From contig CP142456.1 of assembly GCA_038049695.1 (NCBI GenBank), positions 66,677,922 to 66,741,921 of the forward strand: DNA of 64,000 bases. The letters run 5' to 3'. Origin of the DNA: Cinnamomum chago. Taxonomy: Eukaryota > Streptophyta > Magnoliopsida > Laurales > Lauraceae. This document shows positions 10,549 through 22,014 of the stretch, piece by piece. How positions within the stretch are numbered: position 1 is the stretch's first letter; each line of letters starts with the position of its first letter. The notes under the pieces were generated by a model that was not told the origin of the DNA, ran no database searches, and saw only the letters and a program-made list of their open reading frames with translations. The position numbers and the translations under genes are program-made.

Positions 10549-11190
10549 CGTCTAAGGTTGGCACTCAGCCACCTAGACGTGAAGGCCGATATGGCCAATG
10601 GTGAGACCGTCTAAGGTTGGCACCCAGCCACCTAGACGTGCAGCCGAAATGGCCAATAGTGAGACCGTCTAAGGTTGGAACCCAGCCACCTAGACGTGCA
10701 GCCGAAATGGCCAACGGTGAGACCGTCTAAGGTTGGCACTCAGCCACCTAAAGGTGAAGACCGATATGGCCGACGGTAAAATCGTCTGAGGTTGGCACTC
10801 AGCCACCTAGACGTGAAGACCGATATGGCCGACGGTGAAATCGTCTAAGGTTGGCACTCAGCCACCTAGACGTGAAGGCCGATTTGGCCAACGGTGAGAC
10901 CGTCTAAGGTTGGCACCCAGCCACCTGGACGTGCAGCCGAAATGGCCAACGGAGAAATCGTCTAAGGTTGGCACTCAGCCACCTAGACGTGAAGGCCGAT
11001 TTGGCCAACGGTGAGACCGTCTAAGGTTGGCGCCCAGCCACCTAGACGTGCAGCCAAAATGGCCAACGGTGAGACCGTCTAAGGTTGGCACCCAGCCACC
11101 TGGACGTGCAGCCGAAATGGCCAACGGTGAGATCGTCTAAGGTTGGCACCCAGCCACCACCTAGGCGTAAATCCGAAATGGCACAATTTC
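10549..11190 (+). repeat. Tandem array, 11 units of 58/59 bp, after pol
   Basis: Units beginning CGTCTAAGGTTGGCAC start at 10549, 10608, 10666, 10724, 10783, 10842, 10901, 10959, 11018, 11076 and 11134. There are two variants: 59-bp units with GTGAAGGCCGATATGG and 58-bp units with GTGCAGCCGAAATGG. Each unit contains GTCTAAGGTTGGC followed shortly by GCCACCTAGAC, an imperfect inverted repeat that could fold as a short hairpin. Tandem repeats between pol and the 3' LTR are typical of Tat-group elements. Confidence 0.93.
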
Positions 11191-11524
11191 CGCTTGGCAT
11201 AACGGCTATGCTGCCGAGATGAATGAGCTCAGCAAGGAACTAGTGCCAGTGGCATGCCCTAATCCAGTCGGTCTACCTCTACCGAACCCGCACGCGTGAA
11301 AAGTACAAACAAGAAAAAAGAGGAGAAATGGCAGAAAAGCAGAAACGCACATTCCCATGCAAGTAGCGAGCCACAAACAAAATGGAATTCAAAAGAGAAA
11401 CTTCATTTGAGAAACGGAGGAATTTCATTGATAAAATTTACAAAGGTCCAGTTACACCACTGCCAAAACAAAAAGAAACAAAAGAAGATTACATTTTTCA
11501 TATGAAAGAAAACAGAAACAGAAA
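11191..11524. other. Spacer between the repeat array and the antisense gene
   Basis: About 330 bp, moderately AT-rich with A-rich runs (AAAAAGAAACAAAAGAAG). On the minus strand it would be the 3' untranslated region of the antisense gene. No recognisable coding content. Confidence 0.5.
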
Positions 11525-13677
11525 TCAAGAAGATGGCCCGGCTTCGGCGTCTTCGACGCTCACTACAGCATCACCAGCCTGAGCGGCTTCGGGAGAGGCC
11601 AACGTCGGCTCTTCCGGGGCTTCGGGCGAAGGAGGCGCAGGAGTCCCGGCGGGAGACTCAGGAGGAGGAGCAGGAGCCTCGGCAGAAGGCTGAGTCGCGG
11701 CTGCGGCCTGTCCGAACTCAGGGGGGCTCAGAAACAAAGGATGATCTTCTTGGGCCCCCATCTCCTTGAGTCCAGCACGATAGCCGAGCCGGAACAGCTT
11801 GGAGCTCAGCTGCTTAACTTGGTCAGTATAGCTCCGACCTGCATCTGCAACCCCATCCAAGAAGGCAGCATCGATCTCGGCTTGGAATGATGCTTGAAGC
11901 TCTTCCCTCGCCTTTTTCTCCCCATCAAGGTTGGCCGCTAGCCCCGCCGCCCTTTTCTCTTCGGTGAGGAGCTTGCCTTGCAATTCGTAATTCTCCGATT
12001 TGACTGTGCAAAGCTCGCTCACCATCAGTTCGGCCTGAGCGTCGAGCTCGGCCTTTTGGGCCACCACCTCCTTCAGCTCTGCACTCCTTGACCTGAGGTC
12101 GGCCTCGGCTTGCTCCTTCGCCTCCACCAGACGGCCGTGCCGAGCATCTTCCTCAACGACTCGGTTCAGTATCACGTGAAGTCTCTGAACGGCCTGCAAA
12201 AAGACAGTCGTGTGAATTAGTATTACGTAGAAAAGTCAGTGTTGCAGTTAGGAGAAACTCGACGCTTACCGAGATGGAGTGCTGTATTGTCTTCATGAGC
12301 AGCTGAGGACTGTCAATTGTGTGGTGCGACTCCATGTCTTTCGGAAGCGCACAGGCCCGGGTGAGGGCCGCGACCACGGCTGAGTTGCCAATCAGCCGGT
12401 CTTCAACGTTCAGTGGCCTCCCCGGCCTCAGCTCAAGCTCCGGCCTGAAGGGCTTCGGCTCGGCCGGAGTGATCGCAAGCGGCGAGCGACGCTGCTCCAC
12501 CAAGGGCTGTTCCTGAGCCGGTTCCTCCGCGGCCCTCTGCCTCGCGGCCCCGGTGGACCTCGGCCCTTCCTCGCGGACAGGGTCCTTCCCCCTTGCCCTC
12601 TTCCTGGGCCTCTCCCGCTCCGCGCTCGCAGCAGGCTGGACCTCGGGCCGAGAAGGGACGGCGGAAACGGGGATTGGACTAGCATCGGGGGCTACCAGCT
12701 GCCCGCCGAACGCTGCGTCCTCCAGGTTCAGCAGCTGGAAAGCAGGCCTGCGCCTCTCCATTTCTTCGACGTCGAAAGAATAGTTTTCGATCTCCCGAAT
12801 GGGATCGCTCTCGGCTGCGACGGCCGAGGTGGAAGCCTCAGCGCCCGAAGCGACCCTGCTCACGTTTTCGGCTAGGGCAAGGACAATCTCTCCGGGGCGG
12901 CCTGACTTCCGCGTGTACGACGCGTACTTCGGCTCGTACCCTAGTAAGGAGAAGGCAGCCCTGTTGTAGTGGCCTCGGTACTGGTAAATCTTATCCAGCC
13001 AGGCCTTGTTCCGCCGCCAGCGGTCTAGTTGGGCGTCCCGCTTTCGCTGTTGAAGGCCTGCAGAAGAAAAGAAAAGAATTAGAGTAAGAGCTGACCGAAA
13101 TGCAAGCCAGAAATCTGAAACCTGGCGAAAGGGACAGGGCGTTACTCGGCGGTGTCCCGAATGTCCGTGGGACTTGGACTCTCCACGCAGTCTCGGATTC
13201 GGTCCCACTGAACTCCCAGTTGCCGGAGACGAATAGCCGATCATCCCCAGTGTATTTATTCGAGTCCTCCAAGGCCGTGATGAGGGGCGAACACTTTGCT
13301 TTAACACGAAGGTAATAAGTGTTGCCGTCTCGGGTTTTGCAGAGATCATAAACATCTTCGATGTCATGGACGCCGAGATCGATTCCTAGGACCTTGTTCA
13401 GTTCGGCGACGCCCATGATGATCTTGAAACCGTTGGGCATCAGTTGGCACGGGCAGAGATTCCATGCCCGGAGGCAGGACCTCAGGAGAGGATGAAGGGG
13501 GAATCTGACCCCACCTTCAATAATGGCAACGAGAGGGAATGGCATCCAGCCCTGGCTAAAAACGTAGCCGGATGATCTGTCGGAGGCTTTCACCCGGACG
13601 TCCTCCGGGATCTGGAAAGTCCTCTTGAGCTCTGCCAGGGCCGAATGAGAGTCAATCCAATGACTGAAAGCCCCCAT
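11525..13677 (-). CDS. Antisense three-exon gene of the Tat element (662 aa), gypsy-type putative transposase domain plus coiled coil
   Basis: Minus-strand exons 13677-13146, 13057-12270 and 12193-11525 are separated by introns of 88 and 76 bp with GT/AG borders (donors GTAACG and GTAAGC, acceptors CTTCTGCAG and TTTTTGCAG). Exon lengths 532, 788 and 669 sum to 1989 nt, an uninterrupted frame of 662 codons plus stop. The N-terminal 180 residues (MGAFSHWIDSHSALAELK, then GVRFPLHPLLRSCL) resemble the plant 'putative gypsy-type transposon' family (Transposase_28-like), found in antisense genes of Tat elements. A basic, Pro/Arg/Glu-rich middle (ERERPRKRARGKDP) could be a nuclear localisation signal. 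The C-terminal part is a predicted coiled coil (VEAKEQAEADLRSRSAEL onward) with a Pro/Ala/Glu tail. The role is not established in the family. The frame is intact although gag-pol on the other strand is not. Confidence 0.75.
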
Positions 13678-13990
13678 TCCTAAGTCTAAGAAACCCTAAC
13701 AAAGCTCTAAAGAAGGGGCAGACAGAGCGGAAAGGGTGGAGGACAGGGGAAACCCTAGAAGGAACTAGGTCAGAAATGTAAAAAAAAAAAAAGAGAAGCA
13801 GAGTAAAGACACTCACAGGCTAACGAAGATGGGGCCGGATAACGGTGTATCACAGGGCGAGTCGGTGGTTCCTCACTGGTTCTAGCAGAAGAAGTTCTAG
13901 CAAAGAAAGTTCTGGCGAGCAGGAGTTCTAGCAGAATCCAGAGGCGAAAATGGCGAAGAAGAGTGCCAGAATGAATTTAAAGGACAGGGA
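13678..13990 (-). promoter_or_regulatory. Leader and possible promoter of the antisense gene
   Basis: On the minus strand, upstream of the antisense ATG, there is a CT-rich leader with two GTTTC-type stretches (GGGTTTCC, GGGTTTCTTAG) and a T12 tract. A TATA-like TTTAAAT lies at about 13975-13982, some 300 bp before the ATG. A GTGAGT at about 13815 could be a leader-intron donor. The assignment is by position and composition only. Confidence 0.35.
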
Positions 13991-14280
13991 TGGGCGTCAT
14001 CCCGGAATTTGAAGCGAAACGCGTGCGAGGTGTCGCCTCGGGTTGCAGTGCCCGCCGCCTCGAAGTGACAAGGATGCCTTTCGAATGATGACGCGTGGCC
14101 CTGATGGTCCGTCTCCCCACGTTAATCAGTCTCCGCATTTATCACCTTCCATGTTACCTCGGGCAGGCGAATGGATGGCGACATACACAACCTAATCGTC
14201 AGAGCCCTTAATGAGAAGACGACTTCGGCATGCCAACTCAGCTCTCGACCTCGGAGACTAGAAAGCCCAAGAGGTCAAGA

Positions 14281-14293
14281 GCTGGGGGGCTAT
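14281..14293 (+). other. Polypurine tract region of the Tat element
   Basis: GCTGGGGGGCTAT immediately precedes the 3' LTR; the purine run continues to the left (AAGAGCTGGGGGG). This is the expected site for plus-strand priming. Confidence 0.6.
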
Positions 14294-14969
14294 TGTGTGG
14301 GGACCGTCCCATAAACCAAACCCCATTCAGTTTCGGCAAAGCATGCCCATATCGGTCTCGGATTTAAAGCCTACACTACTTCGGTTTCGGCACCAGCTGC
14401 TGGTAAAGGGAGAGCGGTAATCAGTTCGGCCATACCGCCCTATTTGGTCTCGGCTACACGGAGTCATGTAACCACATCCGTTGGCCACAACCCTATCAGG
14501 ACAGGGCCCAAGAAAGGGATTTGACAAGACCTCAGCCGCCAACAGATCGGGGCAAGATCAGGCCCAATGTGACTGGCATTAAATGCAATGTGGGCTGATC
14601 GGACTCTCATTAAATGCAATGAGGGCTGTGATGGACCCTCATTAATGACTATGTGGGCTGATGAGACCCTGGTCGCATCACGAGGCCCGCTGGCACAAGC
14701 ACCAACACAGTCTCTCATATAAGGCAACAGACCATCCACAAAGGAGGTATGCATTCTCTTACATGCAACAGCACTCCTCCCTTCCTTCTTCTTCTTCTCC
14801 GATCACTGCTAACTTGAGCGTCGGAGAGCCCTGCGCTGCCCCAGCCAGGGTCCTTTGACCGTTCTCTTCTTCCCTTTCAGGTTCAACAGACACGCAGCTC
14901 CTTCTCTGGTACTCTGAGTAAGTCCTTGAAGGCATCCTAATCTTGTAAGTATATTTTTCTGCACTTACA
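14294..14969 (+). repeat. 3' LTR of the Tat element
   Basis: Same length as the 5' LTR (676 bp) and nearly identical: about eight single-base differences by eye and no length change. Followed by the ATAAG target duplication at 14970-14974. Confidence 0.93.
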
Positions 14970-14974
14970 ATAAG

Positions 14975-15122
14975 TTTAAACACACACAAAAGGTTTGGGA
15001 TAAGTAATTTTATTTCGTGTCTTTATTATTTTGGAAGGCTGGGTTGTGGTATTTTCTATCTGTGTTTCCGCTGCTTGGTTTCCTCCTTTAATGATATATC
15101 TTCCCTTACCAAAAAAAAAAAA
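14975..15122 (+). mobile_element. Probable LINE 3' end with poly-A tail
   Basis: The sequence TTTCCTCCTTTAATGATATATC, then TTCCCTTACC and a run of twelve A, looks like the 3' terminus of plant L1-type LINEs. Before the Tat insertion it was continuous with 3537-3750. No ORF2 domain is identified in this piece and no target duplication was found. Confidence 0.4.
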
Positions 15123-15625
15123 CTATGCTATTACAGAGTCCATGCAACTATATGTATGTGCATGCAAATGGGTTGGGTTTGGTCAGTTTTTTTGTAGTTG
15201 GGCTGGGCTTGTTTCTGTTAATTCGGTCCATAGTTTGTCTTGGGCTTGTTTCTGGTGCAATCTCCCATTTGAGATTTTATCAAACATAACCCAAGAAAAA
15301 AATGCATACCTTCCTTGTTAAGGGAAAGCAAATGTGAAGAAAGCGATTATTGAGAGAGTGTCGATTCGTTTCTAGCGAGAGGAATGTCGTTTCCTTGAAA
15401 GAGGAATAGAGGCAGTTAGTCATACCTCAAGGACTGGACGTGCGACTGTTCCAATATGCATATGGAACAATTGTCTTGCTCGTACTGGAATTCGCTACGG
15501 GCTCATCTTCCTCGGCAAGATTAGAAAAACAAAACTAAAACAACAGAGAAGAGGTGAAATTTAGAGGAGAGACCAACAAATAAATATACCAAAAACTTAT
15601 ACTCATATCAAAACAGATATATGAT
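15123..15625. other. Unassigned spacer
   Basis: Moderately AT-rich sequence. Short frames exist, but none has a recognisable domain, start context or intron pattern. No repeat pairing was noticed inside it. Confidence 0.4.
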
Positions 15626-18600
15626 GCATGCCCGCGCTAAGCCCAGGCCTAGAAATAAAAACACATTCAATTTGTGGCTATTTTATGAGATATTAATTCT
15701 AGCAAAGCATGCCCGTGCTTAGCACGAGCAATATAATCATAATATTAAAATTTATAAAAAATATTTTCTGATCAGTTTCTTTAAAATTAAATGCAAAAGG
15801 TTTTAGTCTTAGAGAAAGGAAAAAAAAAAGTCCATAAGAATTCAATACCTAATATCATATAATAATAAATAAATAAATAAACATAGCGCATGAAAATTGA
15901 AGATTAACGATAAAAAAAACTAAAAAACAAAATCAAAACAAACAAACAATATAAGAATTCTAGAAATCAATTTCTTTAAATATTAAATTAAGCCCAGGCC
16001 CAAACATAAATATATATTATTATTTTTTAAAATACTATTAAGAGAGAAATAAATAAAAAAAAGGTACAAATATTTTTTTTTATCATTCTTGAAATCTAAC
16101 CTATGTTCAAAATATAAATAAGAACAAATGAAAGTAGGCTTACAGAATGTGACGACATGTTGAGTTTATAGGCATAAACTTATAAACAGGTAAATGATAT
16201 ATTTAAATGTTCAGTTGTACCTTGCTCGCATGATTTTAAATTCTTACTACTTTCACTTTTTTTTCTTCAAAATTTTGATATATAGCAAAATGATAAATCT
16301 ATCTTTTTCCAGTAGTACTAACAAAAATATAGCATTATTTATAAGATTTTTTTATCAATATTATGATTTATTATTTGAAGTTTGGAATTGAATGGATATA
16401 CCCCATCGTAAATACATTTGTTCTCATATTGGTTTAAATTTCGGCCACCCAAGCTTAATGTGTCCATGACCATGTCTGTTTGCATTTCTCATATTCTTCA
16501 TATCCTTCATATATTTGTTCTCGTATGCTTCATAAATCATACTTAATTTTTTGAAATTAGTTTCTAGGATTTATTTTTCTAGCTAAACTTATTATATATG
16601 AAGCGAAGTAGTTTCAAATTGAAATCAGTTCCAATTGATTTTGACTCATCCAATTTACCAATTTAATTTAGTTTGACCCTAGCAAACAAGTCGGAAAAAT
16701 TAATTGTGCTGAGACTTGAACTCAGGACAATATGTATTTCAAAGGAGCGACCCTACTACTACACCATAGAGCATCTTTTTGTTAATAGTTATCAACAAAA
16801 ACTTAAAATTAGTTAATGAGAAAGGGACTCGACCCCCCTGTGAAATATTGACCGTAAGTTAGAATTTATCTATATTGACCCTATAGATACTGTTGTTTTT
16901 ATTTTCATACTTATGTATTGTACTTAAGCATAGATGATCAAACTTTTGAAATAACTATTTTATATGATTTCATATATAGTCATTAATTTTCTATGACAAC
17001 TATTTTACAATAAAACTAAACTCAAATAAATATATAATATATCGAATTGATAAAAAAAAAGGTTTCATAATTAATAAGAAAATGACAATATTATTGAAAA
17101 AGAAAAACTCGCGACAACAACGTGGAGCTAAAGAGGAGGCGGGAAACTTTCCATGTAACTCATGTGCTACCATTCACGCTTGCCTAGGGAGAAATGGTAG
17201 AGGCTGGTTTTTTTTCTTTTTTGTGTGTGTGGCTTTAACTTTTATAAATCGTGATGTAAATAGAGTGGAACACTACGATAGACCCCAACTATTAAAAATC
17301 CCAATCATTAAGGCAAACATCCTTGCTATTTATGGGATACCTCAAATCCTCACCTCATTCTGGGTTATATAAAAAAAATACAAAATGCTGGAGCTTTACA
17401 AATATTTTTTTTTTTTGTGACTTGGACTCTCCATTATGCCTTTTGTCTATTAAGAAACTCCCAATGTCATCCTATTTTTATCACGGCAATATCGTTTGAG
17501 TGTTAATGGGTCAGTGTCTATAAGTGTCACTAATCTAAGGAATTTCAAGTATTTTTGTTTCTTTTGATTATATGATTTTTTTTCTTTCTTTTTTAGAATG
17601 TGAAATGCCGATTTCTGAGTTGTCTGGTTTATTTAATCCGTAGTCTTTTTTTATTTAATCCACTCTCGGTTCTAGGTTGTCTACTTTCTTTTTTATCTAT
17701 TGATTTTGATTGTACACTTTTTTTTAAAGAATGTGGAACTAATGGTAAAAGGAATCTCCAATAATATTGGTCCATCTTAATAAAGAATTAAGCTCATTCT
17801 TATTATCATCATTTTCTACTTTCTCCAATATAATTCTATTTCTCTATGTCAACAAGAGAATTTTCATTTTTTCCATTCATTTACTTTTAAGTTCATTGTA
17901 GTTTTTTAGAGCAACTTCAATAAAAAAAAAAAATTTTGTTTCTTTGTGTCTCTTTTCAGTACCATCTCATGCTTCATTTGCATGCTTAGTTTAGATTAGT
18001 GTTCAACTCATTTTAAAATGTGAGTATCTTGAGACAATTGGTGCAATTATTAAACATTTCAATTTGAGAGGTAAACCTTTTTTAATTCATTTACTTTTGA
18101 GTTCATCATATTTAATTTGAGCAATTTTAGTTATGTCATTTTAATATGATTTATACAAAAGAATCATCATTTTAAAATTTCTATAGATTTGCAATATTTT
18201 TATGGTTTGTATTTGTATGGTTTTCATAAATTGTGAGTTTCTTTTTTTCCCCTTTTTTGTTTCAACTTTTGGGTATTGGGTTCTCCTTGGTTTTTTTTTC
18301 TTTTAAACCACTTTTTATCATGGGATTTTCTGTGAATTCTCATTTTTCTGTTATATTTTTAAAAAAAATCTAATGCTTATCATTATGACTTATTTATTTA
18401 TTTTACTTCCATTTGGTTCTTTAAGTTCCCTCTGTGAAATCTTTTTATGAATTTTTCTTAATTCTTTTGTGGCTTCAGATTTCCAGTTTTGATTATTAGA
18501 TTATCATAAGTTGGTTTGGTTCTTCTAAATTTCTTTTATCATTGTATTGCCTATGAATATTTATTTATATATATTTTTATAGCATTTTTAATAAAATTTA

Positions 18601-19240
18601 TTTCATTTTATTTTGTATTTCTTTTATTATAATTTCTCACTTGTAGTAGGTTTTTAGTTTTTTTTTATGGCTTTTCATGAATTTATGGGTTCTTTTGTCT
18701 TTCCCCTTCTGTGCTCCTTTTTTGAGGTTTTTGTTTTCCTCTCATGAGTGTTTGATTCTTTTGAATTGCTTATGTTATTGAGTTGATTATAGATTTTCAT
18801 TTCTATTTTTTATTTCTATGTGTCTTTCAATTTTCATTGGATTTTATTGATAGTTTATATTGTTTGTTTGTTTTGATTTTATTTTTTAGTTTTCTTGATC
18901 ATTAATCTTCAATTTTCATAGGCCTGTGTATTTTTTTTTTAAATTATATGGTATTCGGTATTGAATTCTTATGGACTTCTTTTATTTTTTTTCCCTCTCT
19001 CAGACTAAAAACTTTTGCATTTAATTTTAAAGAAACTTATCATTAATTTTTTTATATATAAATTTTAATATTATGATTATATAGCACGGTTGGGCGATGC
19101 TTTGAACCGTAATAAATGGTATATTTATTTATTTTATATTTTATATTTATTTTCTCATTAATTAATATCTCATAAAATAGCTATAAATTGGATGTGTTTT
19201 TATTTCTGGGCCCGGGCTTAGTGCGGGCATGCTTTGCTAG
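15626..19240. mobile_element. Long inverted repeat bounded by Helitron-like 3' tips
   Basis: The left arm (about 15626-16010) reappears inverted at about 18860-19240, with shared blocks such as TTTCTTTAAAATTAAATGCA and TAATCATAATATTAAAATTT. The right tip is a hairpin, GCCCGGGCTTAGTGCGGGC, followed by ATGCTTTGCTAG and then T, the CTAG|T pattern of Helitron 3' ends. The left arm holds the reverse of such a tip (CTAGCAAAGCATGCCCGTGC at 15699). The arms differ by a small inserted or deleted segment. The 2.8-kb interior is T-rich, has no Rep/helicase frame, and contains the 0.85-kb repeat at 16590-17434. Confidence 0.5.
16590..17434. repeat. 0.85-kb dispersed repeat, copy 1 (tRNA-like module inside)
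   Basis: Shares order and sequence with 25835-26778: TTAATTTAGTTTGACCCTAG, ACACTACGATAGACCCC and AATCATTAAGGCAAACATC occur in both, and both end in a T-run followed by GACTCTCC. At 16706-16772 the minus strand reads like a decayed tRNA: GGTGTAGTAGTAGGG (A-box-like) and, about 35 bp on, GAGTTCAAGTCTC (B-box-like). Small open frames here are not gene-like. Confidence 0.7.
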
Positions 19241-19546
19241 TTAAAATTGAAATCAAAATTGGAATTCCAATTTCGCAATTGAAGTCGAAATTGACACTAT
19301 CGAAATTGACGCTCAATTTCTCAATCAATTGCAAAATCGGACTCCATTTACAAACTCCAATCCTCCGTCTTTAATATATATTAACTAGCAAAAAAAGCCC
19401 GCAATAATAATTTATACTATTAAAAAATAATTTATAATATTAATTTAAAATTAATTGTTTAACCATAGATCTATAACCATAGATTTATAATTTATGACCA
19501 TAGATCTATGCAACGTGTATCCTTATAAGTTAAAAAGAATATTTTG
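19241..19546. other. Unassigned spacer with a further Helitron-like tip
   Basis: AT-rich, with repeated AATTGAAATCGAAATT-type motifs. At 19384 ACTAGCAAAAAAAGCCCGC resembles another reversed Helitron terminus, but no clear hairpin accompanies it. No coding content. Confidence 0.4.
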
Positions 19547-22014
19547 AGATCACATGAGAAACCACCTTTATCTAAAAGTCTAATGTATAAATAGATGTGT
19601 TGAAGGTGTTGGACTTTATATTTAGATGACTAAAATAAAAAATTACTCCCAAATCCTTAAAATTTCTACTTAAATTAGAATTGAAATCGAAATTGAGCTC
19701 CAATTTTGCAATCAATTGCGAAATTAGAATTTAATTTCGAAATCGATTCCTAATCTCTCTTTAATATATATTAATGGGACTGTGATGCGTAGGACTGCCT
19801 TATCGTCAAACACTCCCCCTCTAGAGTGAGAATATCAAGAAACTTGCTTTTCAAAAAGTTGACTGATCACAGCCAAGTGCTTTAGTGAAGAGATCCCAAG
19901 ATCATATAATAGTAGTGGTAGGATCGAGCGAAATTCTATTTTTGCAGATGAACAAGAGACAGTAAATTATTTCTGGCTCTTCCAAGAAATGTGGCTCTCT
20001 CCAAGAAAAGTAATATAATAACTAATAGAATTTTTACAAGTCCACCAACTGCTTGGGTAATGAATATTTCTTTTTACCCAGTATAAAAAAATAGGGGAAC
20101 CCCATCAAATAGAAGTCATAGAAAGTAAAAAATAATACACATTAGGTTCAAAACTCCTGATTTAAACTAGAAACAGAAGTCATAGCAAGTCAAAAATTAA
20201 TACACATTAGGTTTAGAACTCCTGATTTGAACTAGATACAGAAGTCATAGCAAGTCAAAAATTAATACACGGTAGGTTTAGAACTCTTGATTTGAACTAG
20301 ATGACCTGATCTGACATCCTTTAATGCAACTCTCTCCTAATCCTTTTATGCAAGGTGTTGATGTCTTATGTGGGAAAAAGGGCCTTATTTGGTAGAGCAT
20401 GCAAGTGGATGGTCTGTTTTTGCCGAAATTATTTCACTAACCTTTCTCCAATAATAATGATTTGATATAAGAGAAAAAGTTTGATGGTCACTTGTTCACC
20501 TCTAACCTTTACCTACCCATGACCCTAGTCCACACCTAATATGCAAACACCTTACTTTTCTTTTCTTTTTTTTTTCTTTTTTTAAGATGATGAAAACACC
20601 TTTGTCATGAGATTTTCGAGAAAGTAACATGCTATTAGAAGTGATTAATCTAAATCCTTATCTATTTTTAACTATCCATTGATCTACTAGTTTAGATTCC
20701 TTCTAGAAATTAAAGTTGAATAAATTACAAACATCGAGTCTGGGACACTATATTAAAACAGAAAACTTAGGGGTGGTTTGTCTACACCCATTTACATATG
20801 TAAATGGTGAATATGTGTAACATTTACATATCAGTTATGTTTGTGTACAATTATTTATACATTTTACTTGTAAATCAGATGTGTAAATGGTGTGAAAATG
20901 AACCCATTTTCACACCAAAATTTGATCACATGTTGAGGTGGGAAATAGAGGATACCAAAACACATACCTTTCAAAGAATACCCGTTGGATGCCGAGGGTT
21001 TGGTGTTGGGGCATTTCTGTAAAAGACGTTATAGGTTCGAAACCCCCTCCAACACATTAGAAAAATAATAATAAAAGAGGTCTAAAAAAGATGATTTTAA
21101 GGGACAAAATCTGTAAGACAAAAAAAAACATATTAGAAAATGAAAGTAGCTCCAATGATTTTAAGAGACAAAATCTGTAAGACAAAAAAACTATTAGAAA
21201 ATAAAAGTGTCTCCAATGATGTTATGGGACAAAATCTTTAAGACAAAAAAACATATTAGAAAATGAAAGTGTCTCCAATGATTTTAAGAGACAAAATCTT
21301 TAAGACAAAAAAACATATTAGAAAATGAAAGTGACTCCAATGATTTTAAGAGACAAAATCTGTAAGACAAAAAACATATTGATAGTAAGAATCTTAAAGG
21401 GCAATCTATAAGATAAATCTCTCAATGATTTTTCTATATAAACTTTGAACTAGTTAATTACCTTATTATTTCAGTTTTCTTCCAATATCTCAATGATTTT
21501 TCTAAACTTATTTATTATCGCAATGCTTTAAAAATCTTTAAACATGTATATATGAATGGAAGAGAGAAGGAAGAATGTATTTTATATAACATTATGGGAT
21601 CATTCAAAAATCATGTATAAATGCAATATGAATGGAAGAGAGGAGGAAGAATGTATTTTATATAGCATTATGGTATCATTCAAAAATCACGTATAAATGT
21701 AATTTCACCTAACCATAACAAAATTGTGACACTTTTAATATGATTGAACTTAGCCACAAAATACTAATCTTAAGAACTTTCTATAATTGACTAATATTAG
21801 CATAAAGCCTATGAGATGCATAGGTTAAGTTTAATGCAAATTCGTGAATAAGGAATTAATATCAATATTGAATTAAATATTAATTAATAAAAATATTAAT
21901 AATAATGCTATTTGCTTAACCATCAAAATATTGCTTAACCAAACATGTTGGAATGCATTTTTGTGAAGGTGATCATTGATAGAAATGTATAATTTTTAAA
22001 AGTGTATTTCATGT
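19547..22014. repeat. 2.4-kb dispersed repeat, copy 1
   Basis: Matches 47979-50403 almost throughout, from ACATGAGAAA to GTGTATTTCATGT, with scattered substitutions and small indels. Inside, at about 21076-21390, lies a five-fold tandem of a roughly 60-bp unit (GACAAAATCTGTAAGACAAA...TCCAATGATTTTAA). At about 21550-21700 a 70-bp unit with GGAAGAATGTATTTTATATA is repeated twice. Neither copy has a conserved protein domain. Confidence 0.85.

Larger units (their letters stand above)
3751..14969 (+). mobile_element. Complete Ty3/Gypsy LTR retrotransposon, Tat lineage (11.2 kb), coding-defective
   Basis: Two direct repeats of 676 bp (3751-4426 and 14294-14969), both starting TGTGTGGGGACC and ending TTACA, are flanked by the 5-bp duplication ATAAG (3746-3750, 14970-14974). 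Order inside: primer-binding region, gag, protease, reverse transcriptase, RNase H, a second archaeal-type RNase H, integrase, tandem repeat array, antisense gene, polypurine tract. The double RNase H, the repeats after pol and the antisense gene are features described for the Tat (Ogre/Retand) group of plant Ty3/Gypsy elements. By eye the two LTRs differ at about 8 of 676 positions. gag-pol carries two nonsense codons, a frameshift, a frame-breaking 107-bp duplication and an altered integrase catalytic residue, so this copy cannot make its own enzymes. Confidence 0.93.

Noticed and set aside
16706-16772. Functional tRNA gene on the minus strand
   Set aside because: The boxes are degenerate, no acceptor stem pairs, and the sequence recurs inside a dispersed repeat.
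20804-21022. 72-codon frame conserved in both copies of the 2.4-kb repeat (also 49228-49440)
   Set aside because: Conservation follows from the recent duplication; indels between the copies are not codon-biased and the sequence overlaps repeat structure.
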